This document shows, piece by piece, positions 56,937-64,000 of a stretch of 64,000 bases of DNA. Under the pieces are notes generated by a model. It was not told the DNA's origin. It saw nothing but the letters and a program-made list of their open reading frames with translations, and did no database searches. Origin of the DNA: a virus. Location of the stretch: IMG/VR virus record IMGVR_UViG_3300044712_001255, positions 186,001-250,000 of that record; one strand, written 5' to 3'. The first letter of the stretch is position 1. Each line of letters starts with the position of its first letter. The position numbers and the translations under genes were made by a program.

Positions 56937-57179
56937 ATGGCAAGGAACCTCAATCACCAGGTCGCAAACGTAGTCCTCTCCCTCCCATGCTGCGTCATGT
57001 CCACCATGGTGGCGTTCGTGGCAATCTTCATCACAGTGGCGGGGGTCACGGGACTCGCCTTCAGCATCCTCCTCGGTGTGGACTGGAACATGGGGTGTGC
57101 CCTTGGCATGGTTGCCTGGTTCGGCGTCTACGTCATCGTGGGCCTCATCATTGAGGTGGTGAAGGCCCGCTCTCACTGA
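56937..57179 (+). CDS. two-helix membrane protein
   Basis: 80 residues with hydrophobic segments at about 20-45 and 52-74. Promoter GTGACG, 16 nt, TATAAC, six bases. Confidence 0.68.
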   Translation: MARNLNHQVANVVLSLPCCVMSTMVAFVAIFITVAGVTGLAFSILLGVDWNMGCALGMVAWFGVYVIVGLIIEVVKARSH

Positions 57180-57193
57180 GGTATAACAAGACC

Positions 57194-57367
57194 ATGCACG
57201 GCAAACACTACTACCACTTCACTGTCGAAGGCACCTACATGGGCAAGAAGACGACGCTCTTCATCAACGCCACGTCTCCTCTCCACGCCATGAAAGCATG
57301 GTGCCGCAAGATGAAAGCAAACATCGAACTCGTCGCGTTCAGCTACGTCAACGTGGACGGCGAGTGA
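57194..57367 (+). CDS. short hypothetical protein
   Basis: 57 residues, beta-alpha-beta (Y-Y-H-F-T-V ... H-A-M-K-A-W). Similar in style to 58114. Promoter GTGAAG (inside the previous gene), 17 nt, TATAAC, six bases. Confidence 0.62.
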   Translation: MHGKHYYHFTVEGTYMGKKTTLFINATSPLHAMKAWCRKMKANIELVAFSYVNVDGE

Positions 57368-57392
57368 CAGAGACTCTTCCTTAGCTTATACT
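57364..57392 (+). promoter_or_regulatory. promoter of tRNA-like gene 1
   Basis: -35 GTGACA (over the previous stop), 17 nt, -10 TATACT (57387-57392). Start of transcription would fall near 57399, about 22 bases before the RNA. Confidence 0.6.
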
Positions 57393-57420
57393 GATCTCAG
57401 GTAACGGAAACAAAAACAAC

Positions 57421-57523
57421 GGCCTGCGGGTGTTGGTGGAATCTCTGCTGCAGAGGAGATGAAACCACGGAAGCATATGGCGTCTATGACGACAAGGTTT
57501 AGGTTCAAATCCTGAGCGGGTCA
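57421..57523 (+). tRNA. oversized tRNA-like gene 1 (103 nt)
   Basis: Acceptor GGCCTGC/GCGGGTC (7 bp) and T arm TTAGG-TTCAAAT-CCTGA are sound. The D region starts TTGGTGGAAT like Leu tRNAs, but the D loop appears to hold an extra CTCTGC..GCAGAG hairpin, and no standard anticodon arm follows. A GTC-TAT-GAC mini-stem sits where a variable arm would be. CCA is not encoded. Confidence 0.5.
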
Positions 57524-57525
57524 CT

Positions 57526-57554
57526 GTGAAGATATGATCTTCCAAGGTTATACT
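57526..57554 (+). promoter_or_regulatory. promoter of tRNA-like genes 2 and 3
   Basis: -35 GTGAAG, 17 nt, -10 TATACT (57549-57554). Confidence 0.6.
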
Positions 57555-57578
57555 CTTCTTAGATACGGAAACAAACAT

Positions 57579-57717
57579 AGTCTGTTGGTGTGGATGTTCT
57601 CCGACGCTGGAGCTTGCTCCAGCATAGGGAATACACGGTCAACACACAGCGTTGAAGGCGCAAGCGCTTTCATTGAAGGCGCTGAGTCGCTAGGTTCAAA
57701 CCCTGCACAGACTACCA
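57579..57717 (+). tRNA. oversized tRNA-like gene 2 (139 nt)
   Basis: Perfect acceptor AGTCTGT/ACAGACT, then A and an encoded CCA; T arm CTAGG-TTCAAAC-CCTGC. Between them lie 104 bases with a GCTGGAG-CTTG-CTCCAGC hairpin, outer GTGT/ACAC pairing and a second CAGCG..CGCTG hairpin. It shares TTGGTG-GGAT with gene 1. Not a normal tRNA; perhaps an inserted or split form, or a tRNA mimic. Confidence 0.5.
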
Positions 57718-57718
57718 T

Positions 57719-57793
57719 GCCCTGGAACGCCTCTGGAGGTGGACGGGAAGTGATATCACCCGAACGAATGAAGTTCGAATCTTCACTGGGGCA
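57719..57793 (+). tRNA. tRNA-like gene 3 (75 nt)
   Basis: It starts one base after the CCA of gene 2. Acceptor GCCCTGG/CTGGGGC, D arm CGCC-TCTGGA-GGTG and T arm TGAAG-TTCGAAT-CTTCA are good. The anticodon arm is CGGG..CCCG around an 11-base AAGTGATATCA, so the anticodon is unclear (GAT possible with a distorted stem). Confidence 0.55.
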
Positions 57794-57832
57794 CTGAGTG
57801 ACAACAGACCTCCACTGAGGTACAACTGGACC

Positions 57833-58075
57833 ATGGCAAACACCTCCTACCGAGTCGAGCTCTTCAAGATCAATCCCAACGCCCAGGAGAATGACGTCTG
57901 CGGCAACGTGACCACCTCCACGTTCTCCACCCTCGAGGCTGCTCATGACTGGTTCGAGTTCTTCAAGGCTCAGTGTGTCCACGCTGACGACACTGTGGAG
58001 CTCCTCCGGGCCGAGCACGCCTCGGACGGCAGTGACGACTTGGTTGACCTCCAGGCGATTTCCTACTACCCCTGA
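57833..58075 (+). CDS. hypothetical protein
   Basis: 80 residues; Y-R-V-E-L-F, then S-T-L-E-A-A-H-D-W-F, resembling 58114. Promoter GTGACA, 17 nt, TACAAC, six bases. Confidence 0.68.
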   Translation: MANTSYRVELFKINPNAQENDVCGNVTTSTFSTLEAAHDWFEFFKAQCVHADDTVELLRAEHASDGSDDLVDLQAISYYP

Positions 58076-58113
58076 TCGGTGATCCCAACAACTCACAAGG
58101 GTATAACAAGACC

Positions 58114-58323
58114 ATGGAAAACATCTACGCGGTAACTCATATTGATTACGAGGGTACCTACTCCGTCAAGGTCTACCGCTCCGTGGTTGACGCCTTTACC
58201 AGCTTCGCTGCCATCAAACTCTACGGCAATTGATCTTTCAAGCAGCTGGTCGGTCCCTGCACCTTCGGCGAGGATGTTACTTCCTCCACCAACGTCATCC
58301 GTCAGGAGTTCAACGAGGGGTGA
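58114..58323 (+). pseudogene. ORF split by an in-frame TGA
   Basis: 39 residues run from ATG 58114 to TGA 58231-58233. The same frame then continues with 29 normal-looking residues (S-F-K-Q-L-V-G-P ... R-Q-E-F-N-E-G) to a second TGA at 58323. Promoter GTGATC, 17 nt, TATAAC, six bases is intact. Either a nonsense mutation or UGA readthrough. Confidence 0.5.
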
Positions 58324-58505
58324 TACCTACACAGGGAGGGCCCCCTATCCACGTCGAAGAGTGGCACGGTGAAGGGGCCCCATGGCCCCCTGGCTACGTC
58401 GAAGAATGTGGCTAAAAGGGCCCCGTGGCAGCCCCCTTCGATAGCCCCCTAAGAGCCCCCATGTAGCCCCCTTCGTGAAGGGGGCCCCCGGCCCCCTGCT
58501 TAAAC
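58324..58505 (+). repeat. GGCCCCCT-rich repeat region
   Basis: About 180 bases with a dozen GCCCCCT/GGGGCCCC runs and two ACGTCGAAGA-type copies. GCCCCCTTC/GAAGGGGGC (58466-58485) is a perfect 9-bp inverted repeat. No gene here, and none in 58506-58671, which holds two GGGAA(A)ATTTCTCA copies. Confidence 0.6.
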
Positions 58506-58671
58506 CTTTGTGGGGCCTCCCCGTGCAGCTGCCCCGCGCTTAGCCCATACGCAAATCCCGGGAAAATTTCTCAAATCCCACTCAGCCATTCTTGACGCTG
58601 CGTCTGCTATTCCACAACACCCCCCGCACAAAATTTCCCACGGGAATTTCTCACACCTATTTACTCATACC

Positions 58672-58977
58672 ATGAAGATCACTGTAAAGCAATTTAGACA
58701 ATTGATTCGAGAAGCAACGGATTCAGGTGACGATTGGTCGGGTGGGCCGTGGATCGTTGCTATGCATAATCAATATGAGGGCCTCAGTGAAATCACCTAT
58801 TTTGCAACAGGCGACGTGGCACAAAAAGAATTCAATTCACGAAAAAAGCCACAATACACTGTTGTAGCATATAGACTCACTAACGGCATGGTTTTAGATG
58901 ATTCCTCTAAATCTAAACCGACGCATGTTGCCGACGGAAGCAACGAGTTCGAAGAAGTTAACGTCGGGTGGGAATGA
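58672..58977 (+). CDS. protein with N-terminal LR-helix
   Basis: 101 residues beginning MKITVKQFRQLIREA, then a soluble alpha-beta body (I-T-Y-F-A-T-G-D). L-I-R-E-A fits cleavage after the Glu. TTTACT then six bases to the ATG. Confidence 0.72.
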   Translation: MKITVKQFRQLIREATDSGDDWSGGPWIVAMHNQYEGLSEITYFATGDVAQKEFNSRKKPQYTVVAYRLTNGMVLDDSSKSKPTHVADGSNEFEEVNVGWE

Positions 58978-59018
58978 CGCTTGTGTAACCCGTATGGGTC
59001 TGGTGTATACTAAGACCC

Positions 59019-59606
59019 ATGAGCAACGCCCCTACATTCATGCCGCCAATCAAGTTCTGTGGTGCTGATCGACTTGAAACACTCCCAACACATGGTTTAC
59101 ATAGCTATGTCTATAGTTTCAATGGTGATCTGCCGTATCTTACGTTCAAAGATGTTCATACCTGTATAAGGGTGACACATTGTCCCGACGTGGAGTGCTC
59201 CACTTGGGACGTGAGTTATGGTGGAACTCACATCACTGTCAACAGCGAAGATGAACTTCGATTTGCGATGTTCACTTTGCGAGACGCGATGGTTGACACA
59301 TTCTGGTCTATTGCAAAAACACTTTCAAAGAATCTTGCTCGAACTGAGAGCGTTACAAGAAAATTGCAAGATGCTGATGACTCTGCGTACGTTGCAGACA
59401 AGCCTGTTCACACTCTAACGCTGCAGCTGAAATGGACGGGAGACATTTCTCCTGAAACCGCAGAAGACTGCATCATCAGTTATGTAGAGGGCGAGCATCC
59501 GGGCGCTCCCACTCATGGCCCGTTCACTGTTACCGAAGTGAACGTTGTGGAACAACATCATCACATTGATGACGATGAGACCATTGATTACATGCACAAC
59601 CGCTGA
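59019..59606 (+). CDS. hypothetical protein
   Basis: 195 residues, Thr/His-rich, beta then helix. Promoter GTGTAA, 17 nt, TATACT, seven bases. A terminator follows. Confidence 0.7.
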   Translation: MSNAPTFMPPIKFCGADRLETLPTHGLHSYVYSFNGDLPYLTFKDVHTCIRVTHCPDVECSTWDVSYGGTHITVNSEDELRFAMFTLRDAMVDTFWSIAKTLSKNLARTESVTRKLQDADDSAYVADKPVHTLTLQLKWTGDISPETAEDCIISYVEGEHPGAPTHGPFTVTEVNVVEQHHHIDDDETIDYMHNR

Positions 59607-59618
59607 CAGGTGTCACTC

Positions 59619-59670
59619 GACCCACTTGCAATTATTCGAGGTGTCCCGATGTGGGTTCCATTTTTCTTTT
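59619..59670 (+). terminator. stem plus T-run
   Basis: GACCCAC (59619-59625) pairs with GTGGGTT (59651-59657), followed by TTTTTCTTTT. The loop is long. The only U-run terminator seen. Confidence 0.5.
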
Positions 59671-59687
59671 GCAAGAATATTTCGTGA

Positions 59688-60662
59688 TCAATAATTCTCG
59701 TTTGGGAGATCGAATAGACCCGGGTCTGAGATGACGACTGTGCCGTCGTGACGTGCCATTACGTTGCAACGTCGCACGTCCGAGAATTTCACATTGTTTT
59801 TCTTGAACCAGATAAGTGCTTTTTGTAGCTCTTGTACTGTTGGATCTAGGCCCGCTGGATCTACATTTGCCGGATCATCATATGATTCTTCTGGCAGTTT
59901 CTTGGAGCGGGAATTAAATTGGCGTCTTTTGATCCAATCATCTGCGAAATTGGCTCGTTCTGTGTCCGTTGCTCGGAACTGCAACATGTCAATGATTTCT
60001 TGTGGCATTGAACGCGTGTCATGTACGTCCATGAATTGCACAATGTTGCCCGGGCCGCGATTGAGGCGATTTCGCTTGAGGCCGTCTAACATCCAATTGT
60101 AAAGCAAGTCAACGTCTTTTGGCGTTAGGTCTGGCATGTTTGTGGTGATGAGTTCTTCGCCCTCGTGGTACCACAATGCCGCATCGCGATGCGATGTTTC
60201 TTGCTGATCAAAGCCACCTATGCCTGCTGCTTGGCCCCTGTGAAGTGGGACGAGTCGCTCTGTCACCACGGCAACCCACCTATTCTCTGCCCGATCAAGC
60301 GGCCCACGGCCCTCGACTTCCATGTCTAATGAAATGATGTCGAGCACTCTGATCATGTGAGTTGCGACTTCTGGCGGCGCCGATTTGCGTATTTCTTCCC
60401 ACTTGGTGTATTGTCGCGCCTCTGAGGGCGAGGTCACCTTGGCCACGCACGGCTTCCCTTTGTAGTTCACTTTGAACACTGCCGAGAATGAACCGTTACC
60501 CAAGAATGCCGATCCGAGCGATCCCCTGTCGACTGGTGGGATTCCTGCTCTGCGGAGCGCGTCCATAGCACCTGTGATCCATTCATCTTGGTCTTCACTT
60601 GATTCTGTTAGCACATTTCGTATGAACGTTCGTAGCTCGCTGATTGTGGGCTTCAATAGCAT
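59688..60662 (-). CDS. protein-kinase-like protein with N-terminal LR-helix
   Basis: 324 residues. Residues 8-20 (S-E-L-R-T-F-I-R-N-V-L-T-E) are the LR-helix ending in L-T-E. L-G-N-G-S-F-S-A-V at 54-62 is a Gly-rich loop and V-A-K-V-T at 73-77 gives the ATP lysine (K75). Near the end, D295-x4-N300 in a catalytic-loop-like stretch and D313-P-G replace HRD..N and DFG. A diverged Ser/Thr kinase, perhaps packaged in the virion and injected. An upstream in-frame ATG (60764) exists. Confidence 0.75.
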   Translation of the reverse strand: MLLKPTISELRTFIRNVLTESSEDQDEWITGAMDALRRAGIPPVDRGSLGSAFLGNGSFSAVFKVNYKGKPCVAKVTSPSEARQYTKWEEIRKSAPPEVATHMIRVLDIISLDMEVEGRGPLDRAENRWVAVVTERLVPLHRGQAAGIGGFDQQETSHRDAALWYHEGEELITTNMPDLTPKDVDLLYNWMLDGLKRNRLNRGPGNIVQFMDVHDTRSMPQEIIDMLQFRATDTERANFADDWIKRRQFNSRSKKLPEESYDDPANVDPAGLDPTVQELQKALIWFKKNNVKFSDVRRCNVMARHDGTVVISDPGLFDLPNENY

Positions 60663-60823
60663 TCGACTAAATAGCGAGCTGGCGATATATTGTTTTGGTG
60701 CCTTCTGTTGAGGAATCGATGTTGTTTTGTCGCGCCGCGGCGCAAAAAGCCCATCTGTGTGCAACCGTGCGTGTGACTCCGGTGTGAGTGTAGAACTTGG
60801 CGTGGGGGGGTTACGATGGGCCT

Positions 60824-61171
60824 ATGATGAAAGGTTATTGTGTTGCAATGCCGTATCAAGCGATCCCGTGGCGACAGTGGAGAATGTTATCGAATCGAAT
60901 AAGGGCATATGTCGGTGTCGAGTGCGTATTTTTCGATAGCCTAACGAAGTCTGAGATCATTGACAAGATTGTCGAAGAGGTGCCACGTTTCCACTTCGAG
61001 TTCTTTCACAAGAAACCGAAGAAGTGGTACAAGATTCCACGCAAGCTCGCTCGTGATACGTTCGATCGCCTGATAAAGACTGGACACGTGTGGAAAGATG
61101 AGTGCGGATTTTTTCTGACGAGGCGTGGTGAGGAACACTTGCACCGCGTATTGAAGGCGTGTTGCCCGTGA
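60824..61171 (+). CDS. winged-helix-like protein
   Basis: 115 residues. The second half (D-T-F-D-R-L-I-K-T-G-H-V-W ... F-L-T-R-R-G-E-E-H-L) has winged-helix character. TACGAT ends six bases before the ATG. Confidence 0.6.
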   Translation: MMKGYCVAMPYQAIPWRQWRMLSNRIRAYVGVECVFFDSLTKSEIIDKIVEEVPRFHFEFFHKKPKKWYKIPRKLARDTFDRLIKTGHVWKDECGFFLTRRGEEHLHRVLKACCP

Positions 61172-61491
61172 GTTCAGAGATGCGTGGTTGGGCGTGCGTT
61201 TCCAGCGATTCAGTGCTTGGTTCTTCGCTCTATAGAAAGCGTATTGGTGAGCACATCGACCTCTACGCCCTAGATGCTGGCACAACTGTGCCAGAGGAAC
61301 AGCGCTTTTCTTTTTGGGCTTTTGTGATGAGTCATAGGGGAGAATATCCAAATCCTATGATGATCGTTGAACCTACGTATGCGCCAACGTTGATCACTGC
61401 ACGAGACAGTGTGATTGCATGCGCCATTGAGTGGTTCTCTGCACGTAACAACGAGATCATTGAATCACTTCATGCGCCTAATATGAATTGA
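61168..61491 (+). CDS. hypothetical protein
   Basis: 107 residues from a GTG overlapping the previous TGA. Alpha-beta; no family recognised. Confidence 0.6.
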   Translation: MSSEMRGWACVSSDSVLGSSLYRKRIGEHIDLYALDAGTTVPEEQRFSFWAFVMSHRGEYPNPMMIVEPTYAPTLITARDSVIACAIEWFSARNNEIIESLHAPNMN

Positions 61492-61502
61492 TAAGTAGTT
61501 CT

Positions 61503-61850
61503 ATGAAAATTTCAATTGGTCAACTGCGTGGGTTCATTAATGAGACTTTGACGTCACAAGATGATGCGCTTCAGCAACGCATGCGTCAGCGATATTCTGC
61601 GTCTATTGCTGCTCGACTGTTTGATGAAATTAATGATTTTGGTGCTGATTCTGATAGACAAGAAGTCTTTCGGGATAGGGCTGGTGACATGTTCGGTAGG
61701 CATCTAGACCCACGTGATGTTGATCAGATCGTAGCTCACATGGAACGCATTTCTGATGGAGATATGTCAACACGACGTGAATCTTGCAATATGTTGGCAG
61801 ACGACATCGTGTCTCGCATGTATGCGCCCGACGTTCCAATTTACTTCTGA
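61503..61850 (+). CDS. protein with N-terminal LR-helix
   Basis: 115 residues beginning M-K-I-S-I-G-Q-L-R-G-F-I-N-E-T; helical, acidic body. F-I-N-E fits the shared pattern. Confidence 0.7.
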   Translation: MKISIGQLRGFINETLTSQDDALQQRMRQRYSASIAARLFDEINDFGADSDRQEVFRDRAGDMFGRHLDPRDVDQIVAHMERISDGDMSTRRESCNMLADDIVSRMYAPDVPIYF

Positions 61851-61917
61851 CGTGTGCAAAACGTAGCCCTCAGTGGTATGATGTTCTCTGTAATGTCAGA
61901 CCCTGAGGGTTGTTTGC

Positions 61918-62766
61918 ATGTCTAATGAAGCAAAGCTTATTGAAAAAATTCACAAAGTAATTGCAAATCGTGGTAGAGATCGAGTAAGCACATCATCGAT
62001 TGACGATATGTTGCTGCTTGGAAACACGACAATTAACACCGTATATCACGAGTCGTTGAGCAATTATCGCTATCATTACATGTCTGACGAAGATCAACCT
62101 GATGCTTTGGGACACGTGCCTGTTTATTCGGCGAGATACAAGCGATCATTTGATACTTCTCCTGATTCACGATCGTTGCGTTGGCCTCGATTCAACCCAA
62201 ATCGCCTTGATACAAAGGACGGGTGGCGAAAGATTGAGAGGTCGTACGTTCGAGCAACGCAAATTTCCCACCGTACGTGGAATAAATTGGGCGAAACGCT
62301 CCTACAAACAATAGAAGAATGTTCACTCGCGGTTGTCAATAACGTGTATGTGTTGTTCAGAGAAGATGACGAGATATCAGCCATTGTTTTTGAGTTTACC
62401 AAAGATGGTAAACTTCGATCGTTTGCGAATGTCACGAATAAGTCAGAGCTAGATTACACAAATCCTGGTATTGCGATCATTCATGAACAATTCTCGGCGA
62501 CGATAATCTCTGCGTTCCGCCAAAACAGAAACGCGCAAAGACGTTACGAACTCATGCGGTTTGTTCTGATGCGTTGGGCGTTCCCCAAATACCACGCAAA
62601 AGAAGAATTTGAGGTCATTGACGCGCCTGGATCTGTCGTTACGACCATTATCGCACGAGCTACACCTGATTGTCCATTTGACAGGGCATATGTGATGCAA
62701 GGCAGCTCGCAAGAGGTGCATTTTCCTGCGTTTTGGCCATACGGAAGTTTGAACACGATTGAGTGA
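61918..62766 (+). CDS. hypothetical protein
   Basis: 282 residues, alpha-beta with basic and aromatic stretches. No family recognised. CTGAGGG precedes the ATG, and GTGGTATGAT lies upstream as a possible -10 region. Confidence 0.7.
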   Translation: MSNEAKLIEKIHKVIANRGRDRVSTSSIDDMLLLGNTTINTVYHESLSNYRYHYMSDEDQPDALGHVPVYSARYKRSFDTSPDSRSLRWPRFNPNRLDTKDGWRKIERSYVRATQISHRTWNKLGETLLQTIEECSLAVVNNVYVLFREDDEISAIVFEFTKDGKLRSFANVTNKSELDYTNPGIAIIHEQFSATIISAFRQNRNAQRRYELMRFVLMRWAFPKYHAKEEFEVIDAPGSVVTTIIARATPDCPFDRAYVMQGSSQEVHFPAFWPYGSLNTIE

Positions 62767-62767
62767 T

Positions 62768-62796
62768 GTGTAGAAAAATCTTCTACATATTAGGAT
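62768..62796 (+). promoter_or_regulatory. leaderless promoter GTGTAG-17-TAGGAT
   Basis: -35 62768-62773, -10 62791-62796, six bases to ATG 62803. Same hexamers and spacing as at 4641-4669. Confidence 0.65.
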
Positions 62797-62802
62797 GATT
62801 GT

Positions 62803-62949
62803 ATGTTGAATCCAAATCTTGTGTTGTTGATGCTTACGTTCGCGCTTGCCGGGTTTCTTATCGGCGGTACGACGGGCGCTGTGAGTGGTGCTCTTGTTGT
62901 TTGCATATTGGGACTTATTGCAAACTTTATTGACGTCTTTCGTCGATGA
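62803..62949 (+). CDS. 48-residue membrane protein
   Basis: One or two hydrophobic segments with a G-G-T-T-G-A turn. ATG overlaps the next start region (ATGATGA). Confidence 0.62.
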   Translation: MLNPNLVLLMLTFALAGFLIGGTTGAVSGALVVCILGLIANFIDVFRR

Positions 62950-63284
62950 TGCGTATGAGAACATTTTCAACTCTAACGTTCAAGCGAATCGTAACGCGAT
63001 CAAAGACGCATGAAGAAACGTGGTGCGCTCACGTTGGTACGAATCGTCTGTACTTGAAACGTACTCGTAGCAAATTGTTTCCAGGTGATACGTGGTCTCT
63101 TGAGGCTTGGGGTCGAGGCCACAATAGATTCGGCCTTGGTGATACGTGGATCGTTTACGATGATGGTGATTTTGACATCATTGATCATCACAGACAGTGC
63201 AGTGATGCGCAAGATCCTGATGTTTGGTTGGCACGTGATCCTGACGTGCTAATTGCTTTCTGGTTGAAGATACACGGAAGATGA
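62946..63284 (+). CDS. hypothetical basic protein
   Basis: 112 residues; basic start, F-P-G-D-T-W near 45-50 and a Trp/Asp-rich second half. The P-G-D may be chance. Overlaps both neighbours by four bases. Confidence 0.62.
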   Translation: MMRMRTFSTLTFKRIVTRSKTHEETWCAHVGTNRLYLKRTRSKLFPGDTWSLEAWGRGHNRFGLGDTWIVYDDGDFDIIDHHRQCSDAQDPDVWLARDPDVLIAFWLKIHGR

Positions 63285-63808
63285 TCGATCAATCAAATTG
63301 GGCAAATACGCTTGAAAAGCTTGTGGGCGAAGAAGCGTCATTGTCAAATTGGGCGGCGTTTTTGTGGCGTAAACGGAAGCATACCCAAGTCAAAAAGATG
63401 CACGTAATTCATCTAAAGCATGAAGAACATAAAAATGCTTTTCGCCCTGGCGATGTTCTTCAGAACGTATACCGCCGCAGTGAGAAGGTGCGTGTTCAAT
63501 CATACGACGCAAAACGCGAACGTTATGATGTGGTGTATTGCGACTCAGGAACTTGTGGCTTTTACTCTGCGAGAAAACTTGAAGATGAATACACAAAAGT
63601 TTCATCTACGTTACAGACACGTCAGGAAAATTTGAATCTATTGCCAGGTATGATGTACAAGAACGTAAAAACTGGCGCATACATTTTCGTAGAAACAAAA
63701 CCAGATGCGAACATGAGAGTACTTGTGAACACTGATAATGGACATCGTACAATGAGCGTTGATGAATTTTGTGATGGTGACTGGCGTCGTGTTGATTTGC
63801 CTTATTAG
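63281..63808 (+). CDS. two-domain PGD-like protein
   Basis: 175 residues. F-R-P-G-D-V-L near 54-60 with D-V-V-Y-C-D strands, then L-L-P-G-M-M-Y near 120-126 with I-F-V-E and M-R-V-L-V-N. Two tandem PGD-like units in one protein, which helps define the domain. ATGA overlap with the previous gene. Confidence 0.7.
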   Translation: MIDQSNWANTLEKLVGEEASLSNWAAFLWRKRKHTQVKKMHVIHLKHEEHKNAFRPGDVLQNVYRRSEKVRVQSYDAKRERYDVVYCDSGTCGFYSARKLEDEYTKVSSTLQTRQENLNLLPGMMYKNVKTGAYIFVETKPDANMRVLVNTDNGHRTMSVDEFCDGDWRRVDLPY

Positions 63809-63815
63809 TTAAACA

Positions 63816-63992
63816 ATGAGAATTACGCTCGGTGAGTTGAAGGCGCTTATTCATGAGGCGGCATCGAATGATCGTGGTAAGTGTCAAAAGTGTGGCAAAA
63901 TTGTGATGTTGACCGACGACGGGTTAATTGATCAACACGACGATTGTCGTGGGGCTGGCGTAAAACCTGTTTCGACGGCACCACTTACGTAG
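63816..63992 (+). CDS. LR-helix plus zinc-finger mini protein
   Basis: 58 residues. M-R-I-T-L-G-E-L-K-A-L-I-H-E-A is the shared helix ending in L-I-H-E; then C-Q-K-C and H-D-D-C form a small zinc finger. Confidence 0.7.
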   Translation: MRITLGELKALIHEAASNDRGKCQKCGKIVMLTDDGLIDQHDDCRGAGVKPVSTAPLT

Positions 63993-64000
63993 TTGCTTGC

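Noticed and set aside
57719-57793. Opal-suppressor tRNA (anticodon TCA) to explain the in-frame TGA
   Set aside because: TCA is present in the loop but not at a supportable anticodon position; kept only as a possibility to test.

Overview
The window reads as a dense stretch of a large double-stranded DNA virus, most likely a jumbo tailed phage. It is packed with small genes in long same-strand blocks that overlap by ATGA, TGATG or GTGA. It carries phage-borne host-type genes (UV-damage endonuclease, GroEL-like chaperonin, IF-1, RadA-like ATPase, MoxR-like ATPase), a GIY-YIG homing endonuclease and several tRNA or tRNA-like genes. No capsid, tail, terminase or polymerase gene lies here, so the phage assignment is inference. 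A large plasmid or prophage is not excluded. One lipoprotein (45.5 kb) has a Cys-rich WGPC segment of a style I associate with Myxococcota surface proteins. That is only a weak hint about the host.

Layout. 0-10.6 kb, plus strand: uvsE, groEL-like, membrane and lipoproteins including an SPFH-type lipoprotein, infA, and genes starting with a short conserved N-terminal helix. 10.6-26.2 kb, almost all minus strand: about 53 tandem small genes encoding one divergent protein family (called PGD here). Its hallmark is [LIV]-x-P-G-D followed 10-35 residues later by L-V-I-S-V. An HD protein, a three-member second paralogue family, a zinc-knuckle protein and a plus-strand glycosyltransferase-like gene break up this array. 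26.4-34.6 kb: a repeat-rich gap, a canonical tRNA-Met, DNA-binding and winged-helix-like proteins, the homing endonuclease, two aberrant tRNA-like genes, the RadA-like and MoxR-like ATPases. 35-58.3 kb, plus strand and GC-richer: about 60 small genes, most with their own promoter. 57.4-57.8 kb: three tRNA-like genes in tandem. 58.3-64 kb: a GC-rich repeat, a protein-kinase-like gene, and more small genes, ending with a gene that holds two PGD-like domains.

Two themes tie the window together. First, promoters have a -35 hexamer that is usually GTGNNN (GTGAAA, GTGACA, GTGTAG and similar), a 17-nt spacer, a -10 hexamer TANNNT/C, and then usually exactly six bases to the start codon. Transcription would begin at or next to the A of the ATG, giving leaderless mRNAs. 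I checked about 50 of these by hand, on both strands. In many cases the TGA inside the -35 is the stop codon of the preceding gene. Genes inside operons, by contrast, use Shine-Dalgarno sites or stop-start overlap. The phage also encodes its own initiation factor IF-1. Second, at least seven proteins start with a short amphipathic helix of the form M-K-I-x-[IL]-x-x-L-R-x-[LIV]-I-R-E, several of which end in [LI]-x-E. This resembles a capsid-targeting and prohead-protease signal, and a protein-kinase-like protein is among them.

All coordinates and motifs were read by eye. No database or folding search was run.
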